This document shows, piece after piece, positions 1 to 5,658 of a stretch of DNA of 7,395 nt. This DNA comes from JBBSUX01 sp038234045 (lineage in GTDB: Bacteria; Pseudomonadota; Gammaproteobacteria; Burkholderiales; Burkholderiaceae_C): NCBI GenBank assembly GCA_038234045.1, contig JBBSUX010000180.1, positions 1-7,395 of the forward strand, given 5' to 3'. Position numbers and translations under genes: made by a program. Numbering within the stretch: the stretch's first letter is position 1; every line of letters begins with the position of its first letter. Below the pieces are notes generated by a model. That model made no database searches. It was not told where the DNA came from and saw only the letters and a list, made by a program, of their open reading frames with translations.

Positions 1-462
1 CAGCTCCACTGCGCTGCTCCCCGATGCCCCGGATGTGGCGTAGACCGGCAACACCACCTTGCTGCTGCTTTCGATGGCCCGGGCCAGCAACGCGTCGCCT
101 TCGGGATCGAACAGGGCCGGCTCGGACAGCAGGAGGTCCAGCGCCACGCCGCGTGCGCCCACGGCAGTCAAGCGCTCAAGCAACCGTGCATGCACGCGGC
201 GCGACCAGGGCCAGCGTCCAATTTCCGCAAGGCTGGCGCGGTCGATTTCCACCAACACGATGCGCGGATCGACATGTCCCGGGAGCAGATGCGCAAACGC
301 GTCCTGGAACCACGCGTCCAATCGGGAGCTGGCCCCGGAGAGGGTGACCAGGACTACCAGCGCCGCAGCCGCCACGCCGGTCAGCAGCCGCGAACGGAGA
401 CGTGCCCGCACTGGCTTGGGCCGGTACTCAGGCATCGGCCAGGCGGCGATGGTCGGGCGCAT
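1..462 (-). CDS. CHASE2-domain membrane sensor protein, N-terminal part (runs off left edge)
   Basis: The minus frame is open from an ATG at 460-462 to base 1 (154 codons) and continues outside the window. After a basic, Pro/Arg-rich cytoplasmic stretch (residues 1-25) comes one hydrophobic segment (about 26-42, TGVAAAALVVLVTL). Then comes a sequence typical of CHASE2, the extracytoplasmic sensory domain of bacterial receptors: RIVLVEIDRASLAEIGRWPW (67-86) and ARGVALDLLLSEP (103-115). In this family CHASE2 is followed by further membrane helices and an output module such as an adenylate or diguanylate cyclase, or a histidine or serine/threonine kinase. That part is not visible, so the output and the ligand are unknown. 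No strong ribosome binding site precedes the ATG, and a second Met at codon 10 (435) is a possible alternative start. The frame stays open upstream without another good start. The gene is divergent from the FAD oxidoreductase. The plus-strand open frames over this stretch are its shadows. Confidence 0.82.
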   Translation of the reverse strand, partial: MRPTIAAWPMPEYRPKPVRARLRSRLLTGVAAAALVVLVTLSGASSRLDAWFQDAFAHLLPGHVDPRIVLVEIDRASLAEIGRWPWSRRVHARLLERLTAVGARGVALDLLLSEPALFDPEGDALLARAIESSSKVVLPVYATSGASGSSAVEL

Positions 463-669
463 CGGCGCACGTGCCGGGGGACCGCTGCAAGGCAGGAGTC
501 GGGGCCCGCACGGGCGCGCGCTTGCGACGCATTGAAAAGATACCGGTCATGTCAGTGTCGCCCCTGATTCTGCGAGTATAGGTGACGCCGCTTACACCCT
601 GCGCGCAGCAGCACGGAAGGGCCTTGCCAGGGTGTTGGGCATGCCCGCCTGCGCCTTCCTGGAGAAATC
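463..669. promoter_or_regulatory. Divergent intergenic region between the CHASE2 gene and the FAD oxidoreductase
   Basis: About 207 bp separate the two divergent starts, so promoters for both genes should lie here. On the minus strand a TATACT hexamer (bases 575-580), one mismatch from the -10 consensus, could serve the CHASE2 gene, but no convincing -35 lies 16-18 bp upstream of it. On the plus strand TTGAAA (532-537) resembles a -35 without a matching -10. A gapped GGTG-N10-CACC dyad covers 581-598. These are weak eye-level matches and no promoter is firmly established. Confidence 0.25.
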
Positions 670-2271
670 ATGGCATCCACTGCCAATCATTGCGACGCGC
701 TGCTGGTCGGCGCCGGCCACAACGGCCTGGTCTGCGCGACCTACCTCGCGCGGGCAGGGCTCAAAGTCGTCGTGCTGGAGCGCCGCCACGTGGTCGGCGG
801 AGCGGCGGTGACCGAGGAGTTCCATCCCGGTTTCCGTAATTCGGTAGCCGCCTACACCGTGTCGCTGCTTCAACCCAAGGTAATTACCGATCTGGACCTG
901 CACGCGCACGGCTTGCGCATCGTGCAGCGCAGGCGCAACAACTTCCTGCCGATGGCGGACGGACGCTATCTGCTGACCGGTGGCGGTGAAACCCAGGCGC
1001 AGGTGGCGAAGTTCTCCACGCGCGACGCGGAGCGCCTGCCCGCCTACGAAGCCCGGCTGGAGGCCATCGCCGATGTGCTGCGCGCGCTGGCCCTGCAGCC
1101 ACCGCCCAACGTCACCGACGGCGGCTGGTGGAAGGCGCTGCCCGAGCTGCTGCGCGGCGCCAAACTAGGCCGCCAGCTGCACACGCTGGACGAGACCCTG
1201 CGCCAGGAATTGCTGGACCTGTTCACCATTTCCGCCGCCGAGTACCTGGACCGCTGGTTCGAGAGCGCGCCAATCAAGGCGGTGCTCGGCTTCGACGGGG
1301 TGGTCGGCAACTACGCGAGCCCGTACACGCCCGGTTCGGCCTACGTGCTGCTGCACCACGTGTTCGGCGAGGTCAACGGGGTCAAGGGCGCGTGGGGCCA
1401 CGCCATCGGCGGCATGGGTGCCATCACCCAGGCCATGGCCAGCGCGGCGCGCGCGGCAGGGGTCGAGATACGCACCGGCGAAGGCGTCGGCGAAGTATTG
1501 GTGGAGAACCAGCGTGCGGTCGGCGTGCTGACGTCAGACGGCGAGACCCTGCGCGCCCGCGCGGTGGTCGCCAACGTCAACCCGAAGCTGCTTTACCAGC
1601 AGCTGTTGCCTGCTAACGCCGTGCCCGAACCCACTCGCGAGCGCATGCACAACTGGCGCTGCGGCTCGGGCACGTTCCGCATGAACGTGGCGCTGTCCAG
1701 GCTCCCGGATTTCACCGCGCTGCCGGGGCAGGGCGACCACCTCACCGCGGGCTTCATCATCGCCCCTGATCTGGACTACATGGATCGCGCCTACCGCGAT
1801 GCCTGCGACTTCGGCTGGTCGCGCGAGCCCATCGTGGAAATGCTGATCCCATCGACACTGGACGATTCGCTCGCGCCGCCGGGCCAGCACGTGGCCAGCC
1901 TGTTCTGCCAGCATGTGGCACCGCAGCTTCCGGACGGGCGCAACTGGGACGACCACCGCAGCGAGGTGGCCGACCTGATGATCGCCACGGTGGAAAAACA
2001 TGCGCCCGGATTCGCAGATTCGGTGCTCGGCCGCCAGGCACTGACTCCGCTCGACCTGGAGCGCACCTTTGGCCTGATCGGTGGCGACATCTTTCATGGC
2101 GCCCTGTCCTTGAACCAGCTCTTCAGCGCCCGACCGATGCTGGGCCAGGCCGGCTACCGCGGCGCAATTCCTGGCCTGTATCTGTGCGGCGCCGGCACCC
2201 ACCCCGGCGGCGGCGTCACCGGCGCCCCGGGGCATAACGCCGCGAAAGTGGTCATCGCCGACCTGCAGTGA
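670..2271 (+). CDS. FAD/NAD(P)-dependent oxidoreductase, phytoene-desaturase (CrtI)/PYROXD2-like
   Basis: This 533-aa flavoprotein belongs to the amine-oxidase/phytoene dehydrogenase-related superfamily (COG1233 type). The N-terminal Rossmann dinucleotide-binding motif is GAGHNG (residues 14-19), followed by the second strand ending in VVVLER (33-38), whose acidic Glu37 should bind the ribose of FAD, and then VVGGAAVTEEFHPGF (41-55), a signature of this group. The C-terminal FAD-binding end LYLCGAGTHPGGGVTGAPGH (503-522) is also diagnostic. Length and both ends match complete family members of roughly 530 residues. The start is supported by GGAG at 661-664, five bases before the ATG. No signal peptide or membrane helix is evident, so the protein is probably cytosolic or membrane-associated. 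Bacterial PYROXD2-like enzymes mostly have unknown substrates. No carotenoid genes (crtB, crtE) are visible, so a role in carotenoid synthesis is unsupported. Codon use is strongly GC-biased, as expected for a resident chromosomal gene. Confidence 0.9.
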   Translation: MASTANHCDALLVGAGHNGLVCATYLARAGLKVVVLERRHVVGGAAVTEEFHPGFRNSVAAYTVSLLQPKVITDLDLHAHGLRIVQRRRNNFLPMADGRYLLTGGGETQAQVAKFSTRDAERLPAYEARLEAIADVLRALALQPPPNVTDGGWWKALPELLRGAKLGRQLHTLDETLRQELLDLFTISAAEYLDRWFESAPIKAVLGFDGVVGNYASPYTPGSAYVLLHHVFGEVNGVKGAWGHAIGGMGAITQAMASAARAAGVEIRTGEGVGEVLVENQRAVGVLTSDGETLRARAVVANVNPKLLYQQLLPANAVPEPTRERMHNWRCGSGTFRMNVALSRLPDFTALPGQGDHLTAGFIIAPDLDYMDRAYRDACDFGWSREPIVEMLIPSTLDDSLAPPGQHVASLFCQHVAPQLPDGRNWDDHRSEVADLMIATVEKHAPGFADSVLGRQALTPLDLERTFGLIGGDIFHGALSLNQLFSARPMLGQAGYRGAIPGLYLCGAGTHPGGGVTGAPGHNAAKVVIADLQ

Positions 2272-2461
2272 ACGGGCCCCTGAGGTAGAAGCCTCCTGCG
2301 GGCGCGAGCGTTGCGTTTCCAGTGGCAGAACGCCAAAAGCCTCCCCTCAAGCCACGGCCACAGCATTAAGTGGTCAGCCCTGCCAGGTCCGGCGGGAGAA
2401 GGGTTCTTCGTTGGGCCAAAGCTGAGCCGACCCGTATCCACGCAACCCCTTTATCCGCGGA
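2272..2461. other. Convergent intergenic spacer
   Basis: About 190 bp lie between the ends of the FAD oxidoreductase and the convergent exported-protein gene. A terminator is expected here, but I see only a short GAGG/CCTC hairpin (about 2283-2305 region) without a T-run on either strand. No credible gene or RNA gene was found. The small open frames across it are continuations of shadow frames. Confidence 0.5.
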
Positions 2462-3058
2462 TCAGGGCGCGTGCCCTTGGCACTCCCTGCTTAGCGCCAG
2501 TTGCGACAACCTCGCCACGCGCGGGTCCTGGCCGAACTTCTGATCGACGATGTCGGCGGCGCCACCGGTGACCTGGTGCACCTCGGTCATATAGCGCTTG
2601 GTGGCCCCGACACTCTTCTTCTGTGCCGATGCGATCGCTGCCGTCGCGATGGGGGCGCCTATTGGGCCGGGCAGCATGCTGGCGGTTTGCAGCGCAGCCG
2701 CTTCGGGAGCGGATTCGATCGCACTCATCCGCGCGTGACGCTCGTTCATCGTCCGCCCCTGTTCGACCAGTGCCTCTTGCCGTGCGGCTTCCTCGGGCGA
2801 CACGCCGGCCGGATTTCGGGCTTCAAGTTCGGTGAAGATCTGCTCGCAGGTCATCGCCTCGTCGCCGGGACGATGGGTGCTGGGATCGTCGACGGCGATG
2901 CGCATCAGCTTCCTGCACGCGTCGGCGGTCATGGGCGCGTTGGGCATGGCGGCCAACTGGTCGCACATCGCCGGATCCACTGCAGGTATGGCCGTCTGTG
3001 CAACGGCGCCGGGAGAGCACACCAGGGCCAGGCACAACAGGCAGGTCGGGTTCGTCAT
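2462..3058 (-). CDS. Small exported protein of unknown function
   Basis: I do not recognise the family. The 198-aa product begins with a short hydrophobic segment (CLLCLALVCSPGAVA, residues 6-20) ending in AVA before Gln21, which resembles a signal peptide with cleavage after Ala20. The segment lacks the usual Lys/Arg at its start. The mature part has Cys at 32, 48, 71 and 193, which could pair in the periplasm. A charged helical region (about 66-115, including TCEQIFTELEARNP) is followed by a Gly/Ala/Pro/Ile-rich hydrophobic stretch (129-146) and a polar C-terminus. The ATG at 3056-3058 was chosen because GGAGGAA (3065-3071, minus strand) sits eight bases upstream. The in-frame ATG at 3073 would overlap that ribosome binding site. 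The gene lies downstream of, and in the same direction as, the DUF1294 gene with a spacer of about 145 bp, so it may have its own promoter. Export is inferred; function is unknown. Confidence 0.72.
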   Translation of the reverse strand: MTNPTCLLCLALVCSPGAVAQTAIPAVDPAMCDQLAAMPNAPMTADACRKLMRIAVDDPSTHRPGDEAMTCEQIFTELEARNPAGVSPEEAARQEALVEQGRTMNERHARMSAIESAPEAAALQTASMLPGPIGAPIATAAIASAQKKSVGATKRYMTEVHQVTGGAADIVDQKFGQDPRVARLSQLALSRECQGHAP

Positions 3059-3064
3059 CGGAAA

Positions 3065-3071
3065 TTCCTCC
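3065..3071 (-). promoter_or_regulatory. Ribosome binding site deciding the start of the exported-protein gene
   Basis: On the minus strand GGAGGAA lies eight bases before the ATG at 3056-3058. It follows directly after the upstream in-frame ATG (3071-3073), which therefore is unlikely to be the real start. Confidence 0.7.
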
Positions 3072-3105
3072 ATGGGCGTTACCTGATAACGCAGACCGGC
3101 GCGTG

Positions 3106-3115
3106 TGACCGGTCA
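3106..3115. promoter_or_regulatory. TGACCGGTCA palindrome upstream of the exported-protein gene
   Basis: This is a perfect 10-bp palindrome about 48-57 bp upstream of the exported-protein start. On the minus strand it overlaps TTGACC (3111-3116), a -35-like hexamer, with a loose TTATCA-like sequence (3084-3089) 21 bp further on, which is too long a spacing for a good promoter. It could be an operator overlapping a promoter, but a 10-bp palindrome can occur by chance. No regulator is identified. Confidence 0.25.
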
Positions 3116-3203
3116 ATCGGCACTGACAGGAGAAGGAACCGCCCCCTGAGCAGCAGCCCATGTTGGAGCCGCGCGTAATCCCGCCTCTACTTTCCCGCCT
3201 TCG

Positions 3204-3827
3204 TCAGAATGCAAGCGCCGACAGCCGCCCCGCGATCCCTGCATACCAGAGCACCCCAACCGCCATCAGATTGACCAGCACGCACAACCAGAACCCGGTC
3301 TGGAACGATGCCTTCGCCGTCTTGTGCCGGCTCTGCTGCTGTGCCATCAGCCCGCCCGGCCAACCCCCCAGGGCATCGATCATGTGCAAGGTGGCCTCGG
3401 GCGTGCGTTGGCGCCGTCGTTTGCCCGCCGCATCCTTGTCCAGCACGTAGGCGATGTAAGACACCGCGCTCATCACCAGGTAAACCAGCGTCACCAGCGC
3501 GGGCAGGGCGTCTATCAGCGTCAGCGCAACCGCCAGCAGCAGGAACACCACGGCGATCTCCACCCTGGGGATGCGCACGGCGGCCCTACGCCTTGCCGCA
3601 GCGGGCGCGGCGATGCGCTGGCCCGCAAACCGCACCTCAATTGCATTCAACCGCCCCCTGGCATCGGCCCGAGTCGCATAGGAGACCAGGTCATCGTCCA
3701 GCGGACGGCGCGTCGCTCGCTGGAACGCCTTGATGTGCAGGAATGCGCGTGCGCCACCGTCGTGCGGCGTGACGAAGCCGTAGCCCTTGCCATCGTTCCA
3801 GCCGCTGATGCGTCCTGCATGTCTCAT
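3204..3827 (-). CDS. Cold-shock-domain / DUF1294 integral membrane fusion protein
   Basis: This 207-aa protein joins two modules. Residues 1-68 form a cold-shock-type nucleic-acid-binding domain: RISGWNDGKGYGFVTPHDGG contains the RNP1-like KGYGFV (14-19), and AFLHIKAF (28-35) is RNP2-like. An Arg/Ala-rich linker (70-88) leads to membrane helices at about 90-107 and 110-128. Then comes the DUF1294 signature: YVLDKDAA (127-134), RTPEATLHMIDALGGWPGGL (141-160) and QQSRHKTAKASF (164-175). A last helix spans about 178-198. CSD-DUF1294 fusions are known in proteobacteria, but their biochemical role is not established. The architecture suggests an inner-membrane protein presenting an RNA/DNA-binding domain to the cytoplasm. 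The ATG at 3825-3827 begins directly with the cold-shock fold. The Shine-Dalgarno is weak (GGA about ten bases upstream). The length is complete for the family. Confidence 0.88.
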   Translation of the reverse strand: MRHAGRISGWNDGKGYGFVTPHDGGARAFLHIKAFQRATRRPLDDDLVSYATRADARGRLNAIEVRFAGQRIAAPAAARRRAAVRIPRVEIAVVFLLLAVALTLIDALPALVTLVYLVMSAVSYIAYVLDKDAAGKRRRQRTPEATLHMIDALGGWPGGLMAQQQSRHKTAKASFQTGFWLCVLVNLMAVGVLWYAGIAGRLSALAF

Positions 3828-4211
3828 GGTGATGTCCGGCGCAGAATGCTGCGAAGTGAGGGTTCGGAGTTACTGCTCGTTTGTACTATGCGGAGCATTC
3901 CGGTCGTGAATCTACCTGTTGGCCGGTCGAGTTTCCATAAGATGAGCGGTAACTCGAAATCGGCCCCACTTCCAACGCTTGCCGACTCTGTGACCCGCTC
4001 TCTCAAATGCTCGCTGCGCTGCAGGAGCAGTCCCTGCCCGCGAGCTCTCACCAACTCCAAAACTAAACTCCGCAGCCCACTGGCGCTAAAAGCGCTTATG
4101 CCGAATGCGGGAGAAAGTCTGAGCGCCTGCCCCCAACCCCGAGGTCATGGTTCGACTGCACTTTCCGGGATAGGTATCGAACACAATCGACGGCGGAGAA
4201 GGCTCATCGCC
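3828..4211. other. Gene-poor region upstream of the DUF1294 gene
   Basis: No credible gene was found in about 380 bp. A 78-codon minus frame (3824-4060) starts only from a TTG without a ribosome binding site and has no recognisable motif. The composition is visibly less GC-rich and less codon-structured than the genes to its left. It contains the inverted repeat at 3844-3900 and a small perfect hairpin GCGCT-AAA-AGCGC (4083-4095). The promoter of the DUF1294 gene should lie near 3840-3900, but no clear -35/-10 pair is visible. Confidence 0.5.
3844..3900. repeat. Inverted repeat with 10-bp arms upstream of the DUF1294 gene
   Basis: The arms GAATGCTGCG (3844-3853) and CGGAGCATTC (3891-3900) are inverted copies with one mismatch. 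The outer seven bases are perfect, and the arms are separated by 37 bp. They lie 17 to 73 bp upstream of the DUF1294 start, where a regulator-binding pair or an mRNA leader structure would sit. The function is inferred only from position. Confidence 0.4.
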
Positions 4212-4260
4212 CCGCCAGGAGCACCCCTCCTCAATCCTCCCCTTGCTATGCAAAGGGAGG
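4212..4260 (-). repeat. Hairpin repeat unit, minus orientation
   Basis: Read on the minus strand, this segment has a hairpin with arms CCTCCCTTTGC and GCAAGGGGAGG around a three-base loop (4236-4260, one non-Watson-Crick position). It is followed by ATTGAGGAGGGGTGCTCC. The same order (hairpin, then ATTGAGGAG-GGTGCTC) is seen on the plus strand at 4493-4538 and in the array at 7104-7395, so this is an inverted copy of the same intergenic repeat family. Confidence 0.7.
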
Positions 4261-4313
4261 AAGCCAAAAGCGAATGACCGCACAGCGCTTGTTGCAGCGA
4301 AGGGCTCGTTTCC

Positions 4314-4333
4314 GCGCAAGGGGAGGGGTGCTG
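4314..4333 (+). repeat. Shortened repeat unit
   Basis: The segment GCGCAAGGGGAGGGGTGCT matches the repeat core but lacks the ten bases between the two GGAGG motifs of a full unit (GGGGAGGATTGAGGAGGGGTGCT). This is what a deletion between short direct repeats would leave. With the unit at 4212-4260 it forms an inverted pair about 50 bp apart. Confidence 0.5.
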
Positions 4334-4359
4334 ATTCAGCGGTGGCTCTCACTCGTAGC

Positions 4360-4393
4360 TTGCGCGCAGCGCAGAGAACGGTTTAGGAGGCCC
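4360..4393 (+). repeat. Degenerate repeat unit
   Basis: The left part (TTGCGCGCAGCGCAG, 4360-4374) matches the hairpin region of the good plus-strand copy, and the following 28 bases match it at about 17 positions by eye with no gap. It lies 140 bp before the equivalent point of the next copy (4509), which equals the 86-bp period plus nine hexamers. This fits a decayed unit whose linker has expanded. Confidence 0.4.
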
Positions 4394-4489
4394 GCACTCG
4401 CCCTAGCCATAGCTCTAGCTACTGCTCTCGCTACCGCTACCGCTACCGCTACTGCTCCTGCCCCTGCCCCTGCTCCTGTTCCTGTTCCA
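4394..4489 (+). repeat. Hexanucleotide tandem array (about 16 units, GCTNCC-like)
   Basis: In register from 4394 the hexamers read GCACTC, GCCCTA, GCCATA, GCTCTA, GCTACT, GCTCTC, three GCTACC, GCTACT, GCTCCT, two GCCCCT, GCTCCT, GTTCCT and GTTCCA. Each begins with G, and most follow GCYNCY. Translated, it would give Ala-rich dipeptides, but no gene with a credible start contains it. It directly precedes the hairpin repeat at 4493. The spacer of the 86-bp repeats downstream shows the same hexamer phasing, so this looks like an expanded version of that linker and a possible variable-number locus. Confidence 0.75.
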
Positions 4490-4543
4490 GCCTCCTCCCT
4501 TGCGCACAGCGCAGGGGAGGATTGAGGAGAGGTGCTCTTGCCC
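4490..4543 (+). repeat. Hairpin repeat unit, plus orientation, upstream of the toxin cassette
   Basis: The arms TCCTCCCTTGCGC (4493-4505) and GCGCAGGGGAGGA (4509-4521) form a stem of about 13 bp with one G-T pair and a three-base ACA loop. The tail is TTGAGGAGAGGTGCTCTTGCC (4522-4542). The same tail recurs in the array at the right edge (for example 7202-7221, 7374-7394). The strong hairpin could also stop transcripts entering from the left, but no T-run follows. Confidence 0.7.
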
Positions 4544-4611
4544 CGGAATCAACCGTAGCGGGGAATCCTCCACCCGAATCAGGTCAGGGAACAATCCTGT
4601 TGCGAACCGGG

Positions 4612-4836
4612 ATGTTCTCTGACCTGTCTCCCGACAGCCGCCCCCTGCTGCAGGTGATACGAGAGATGCGACCCTAGTCCATCGCCCAACTGGCCTGGGC
4701 TACAGGCTGCAAGCCGGGCAATCTGTCGCGCACGCTCAAGATGTTTTCGTACTGATAGGTCATCGAGATCCACCGCGAGTGTGAAACCTTACAGGCCCTT
4801 GGGACGGCAACTCGGCTCAGTGTATTTGCTGCGTAA
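4612..4836 (+). pseudogene. Decayed winged-helix/HTH DNA-binding protein
   Basis: One frame reads through a recognisable helix-turn-helix: LLQVIREMRP (codons 12-21), a TAG stop (4675-4677), SIAQLAWATGCKPGNLSRTL (23-42), KMFSY, then TGA and TAG (4753-4758), VIEIHREC (50-57), ending at TAA 4834-4836. The pattern LLRVIREMRP-SIAELA-ATGRKPGNLSRTLK-Y-LVEIHRE is typical of small MarR/ArsR-like antitoxin or regulator proteins. Three in-frame stops split it, and neither interruption needs a frameshift to restore the homology, so it is a pseudogene decayed by point mutations. The ATG at 4612 has no ribosome binding site, and the original protein may have started further upstream. It lies between the repeats and the effector cassette. 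The family call is from memory of such sequences. Confidence 0.65.
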
Positions 4837-4852
4837 CTGGTGACTCTAAAAT
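4826..4852 (+). promoter_or_regulatory. Weak promoter-like sequence before the immunity gene
   Basis: TAAAAT (4847-4852) differs at one position from the -10 consensus. TTGCTG (4826-4831) is a poor -35 at a short 15-bp spacing. It would give a leader of about 100 bases before the immunity gene. Low confidence; nothing better is seen in 4837-4944. Confidence 0.2.
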
Positions 4853-4944
4853 CGATGTGGCTGATTGATCAGCGCTACTCAAGAAGGTTACTCTGAGATC
4901 AAGTACGCGATCGACTGCGATACGATCCATCGGAACGCAACATC

Positions 4945-4951
4945 AAGGAGG
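4945..4951 (+). promoter_or_regulatory. Ribosome binding site of the immunity lipoprotein
   Basis: AAGGAGG is a near-perfect Shine-Dalgarno. Three in-frame ATGs follow, at 4952 (too close), 4958 (six bases after) and 4964 (twelve bases after). The spacing favours 4958. Confidence 0.8.
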
Positions 4952-4957
4952 ATGAAT

Positions 4958-5632
4958 ATGCGAATGAAGTCACGCCTGCCCCGCACCGCCGCTGTGTGCG
5001 TGCTGATCACATTGGTTGCAGTCGCGTGTTCGACGTCACCATCGAGATCGAATTCCAAGGCGACTGCACAAGCAGCTAGCGCCGTAAAATCCTCGCAGCC
5101 GGCTGCGGCACGCCCAGAATCAGCCGAGGGCAGCGAAGAGCTAGCCAAGTTCTTTCCAGATGGATTCACTGTCGCAAAGGAGAAACGCGGCGACGTCGAT
5201 GCAGATGGCGATGAAGACGTGATTGTCGTCTTGCAGGACTCGAGCGACGAGCAGGCAATGTTCAAGCCGCGAACCTTGAAGGTTTTGCAGCGAAATGAGC
5301 GCGGCGAACTTGAGGAGAGCGTCTCGAATCCAAACGCCGTGCTTTGCTCGAACTGCGGTGGAATGGTTGCCGAGCCACTGTTGGAGATCCAGATTGAACC
5401 GCACGGATTCTCGCTCTACTACGAAGGCCTCTCGCGCGTCATGTGGTCTCGTACGTATCGCTTTGGTTTCTCTTCAAGCAAAGCCGACTGGATCCTCACG
5501 GGAATCCAGAGCGGGGTCTCGGACAGAATCAATGGTCAATCCTGCAACGATGAGCTTGGCGCTGAAGACTTCGGCTCAATCTCACTGCGAGAATTCGATC
5601 CGGCAGAGCTGGAGACCTGTTCTGTTCCATAG
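4958..5632 (+). CDS. Putative X-T4SS immunity lipoprotein (X-Tfi), XAC2610-like
   Basis: This 224-aa lipoprotein has a signal peptide MRMKSRLPRTAAVCVLITLV and a lipobox ending AVAC, with acylated Cys24. Ser at +2 predicts transfer to the outer membrane, facing the periplasm. A low-complexity Ser/Ala tether (25-58) precedes a folded domain. That domain contains DVDADGDEDVIVVL (79-92), with Asp 79, 81, 83 and 87 spaced like a calcium-binding loop of the EF-hand/FG-GAP type. Cys130/133 and Cys196/221 could form disulfides. It lies 26 bp upstream of a peptidoglycan hydrolase with an XVIPCD. In Xanthomonas citri the known pair has the same order: XAC2610, a calcium-binding lipoprotein related in fold to PliI lysozyme inhibitors, precedes the GH19 effector XAC2609. 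The inferred role is to bind and block the cognate hydrolase in the periplasm, guarding against self-intoxication and attack by siblings. An upstream in-frame TTG at 4865 is rejected because it would bury the signal peptide. Base composition is visibly less GC-rich than the genes at 670-3827. Homology to XAC2610 is inferred, not aligned. Confidence 0.78.
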   Translation: MRMKSRLPRTAAVCVLITLVAVACSTSPSRSNSKATAQAASAVKSSQPAAARPESAEGSEELAKFFPDGFTVAKEKRGDVDADGDEDVIVVLQDSSDEQAMFKPRTLKVLQRNERGELEESVSNPNAVLCSNCGGMVAEPLLEIQIEPHGFSLYYEGLSRVMWSRTYRFGFSSSKADWILTGIQSGVSDRINGQSCNDELGAEDFGSISLREFDPAELETCSVP

Positions 5633-5658
5633 GAGCTGTACCAACACGGAGCTTGGGT

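Noticed and set aside
24..567. Three overlapping plus-strand open frames at the left edge
   Set aside because: Arg/Pro/Ala-rich shadow translations of the minus-strand CHASE2 gene, with no motif and no ribosome binding site.
1534..2235. Minus-strand open frame of 233 codons inside the FAD oxidoreductase
   Set aside because: Lies entirely antisense to a gene with clear family motifs; typical GC-rich shadow frame.
2501..3178. Plus-strand open frame of 225 codons opposite the exported-protein gene
   Set aside because: His/Gly/Arg-rich shadow. The minus frame has a good ribosome binding site and a signal-like N-terminus.
3824..4060. 78-codon minus-strand frame overlapping the DUF1294 start by ATGA
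   Set aside because: The overlap looks like translational coupling, but the frame starts at a TTG without a ribosome binding site and shows no recognisable motif.
3324..4277. Plus-strand open frame of 317 codons
   Set aside because: Half of it is antisense to the DUF1294 gene and the rest runs through gene-poor and repeat DNA; no domain recognisable.
4274..4525. Ala-rich open frame over the hexamer array
   Set aside because: A six-base repeat with no stop necessarily gives an open frame of dipeptide repeats; no conserved protein is implied.
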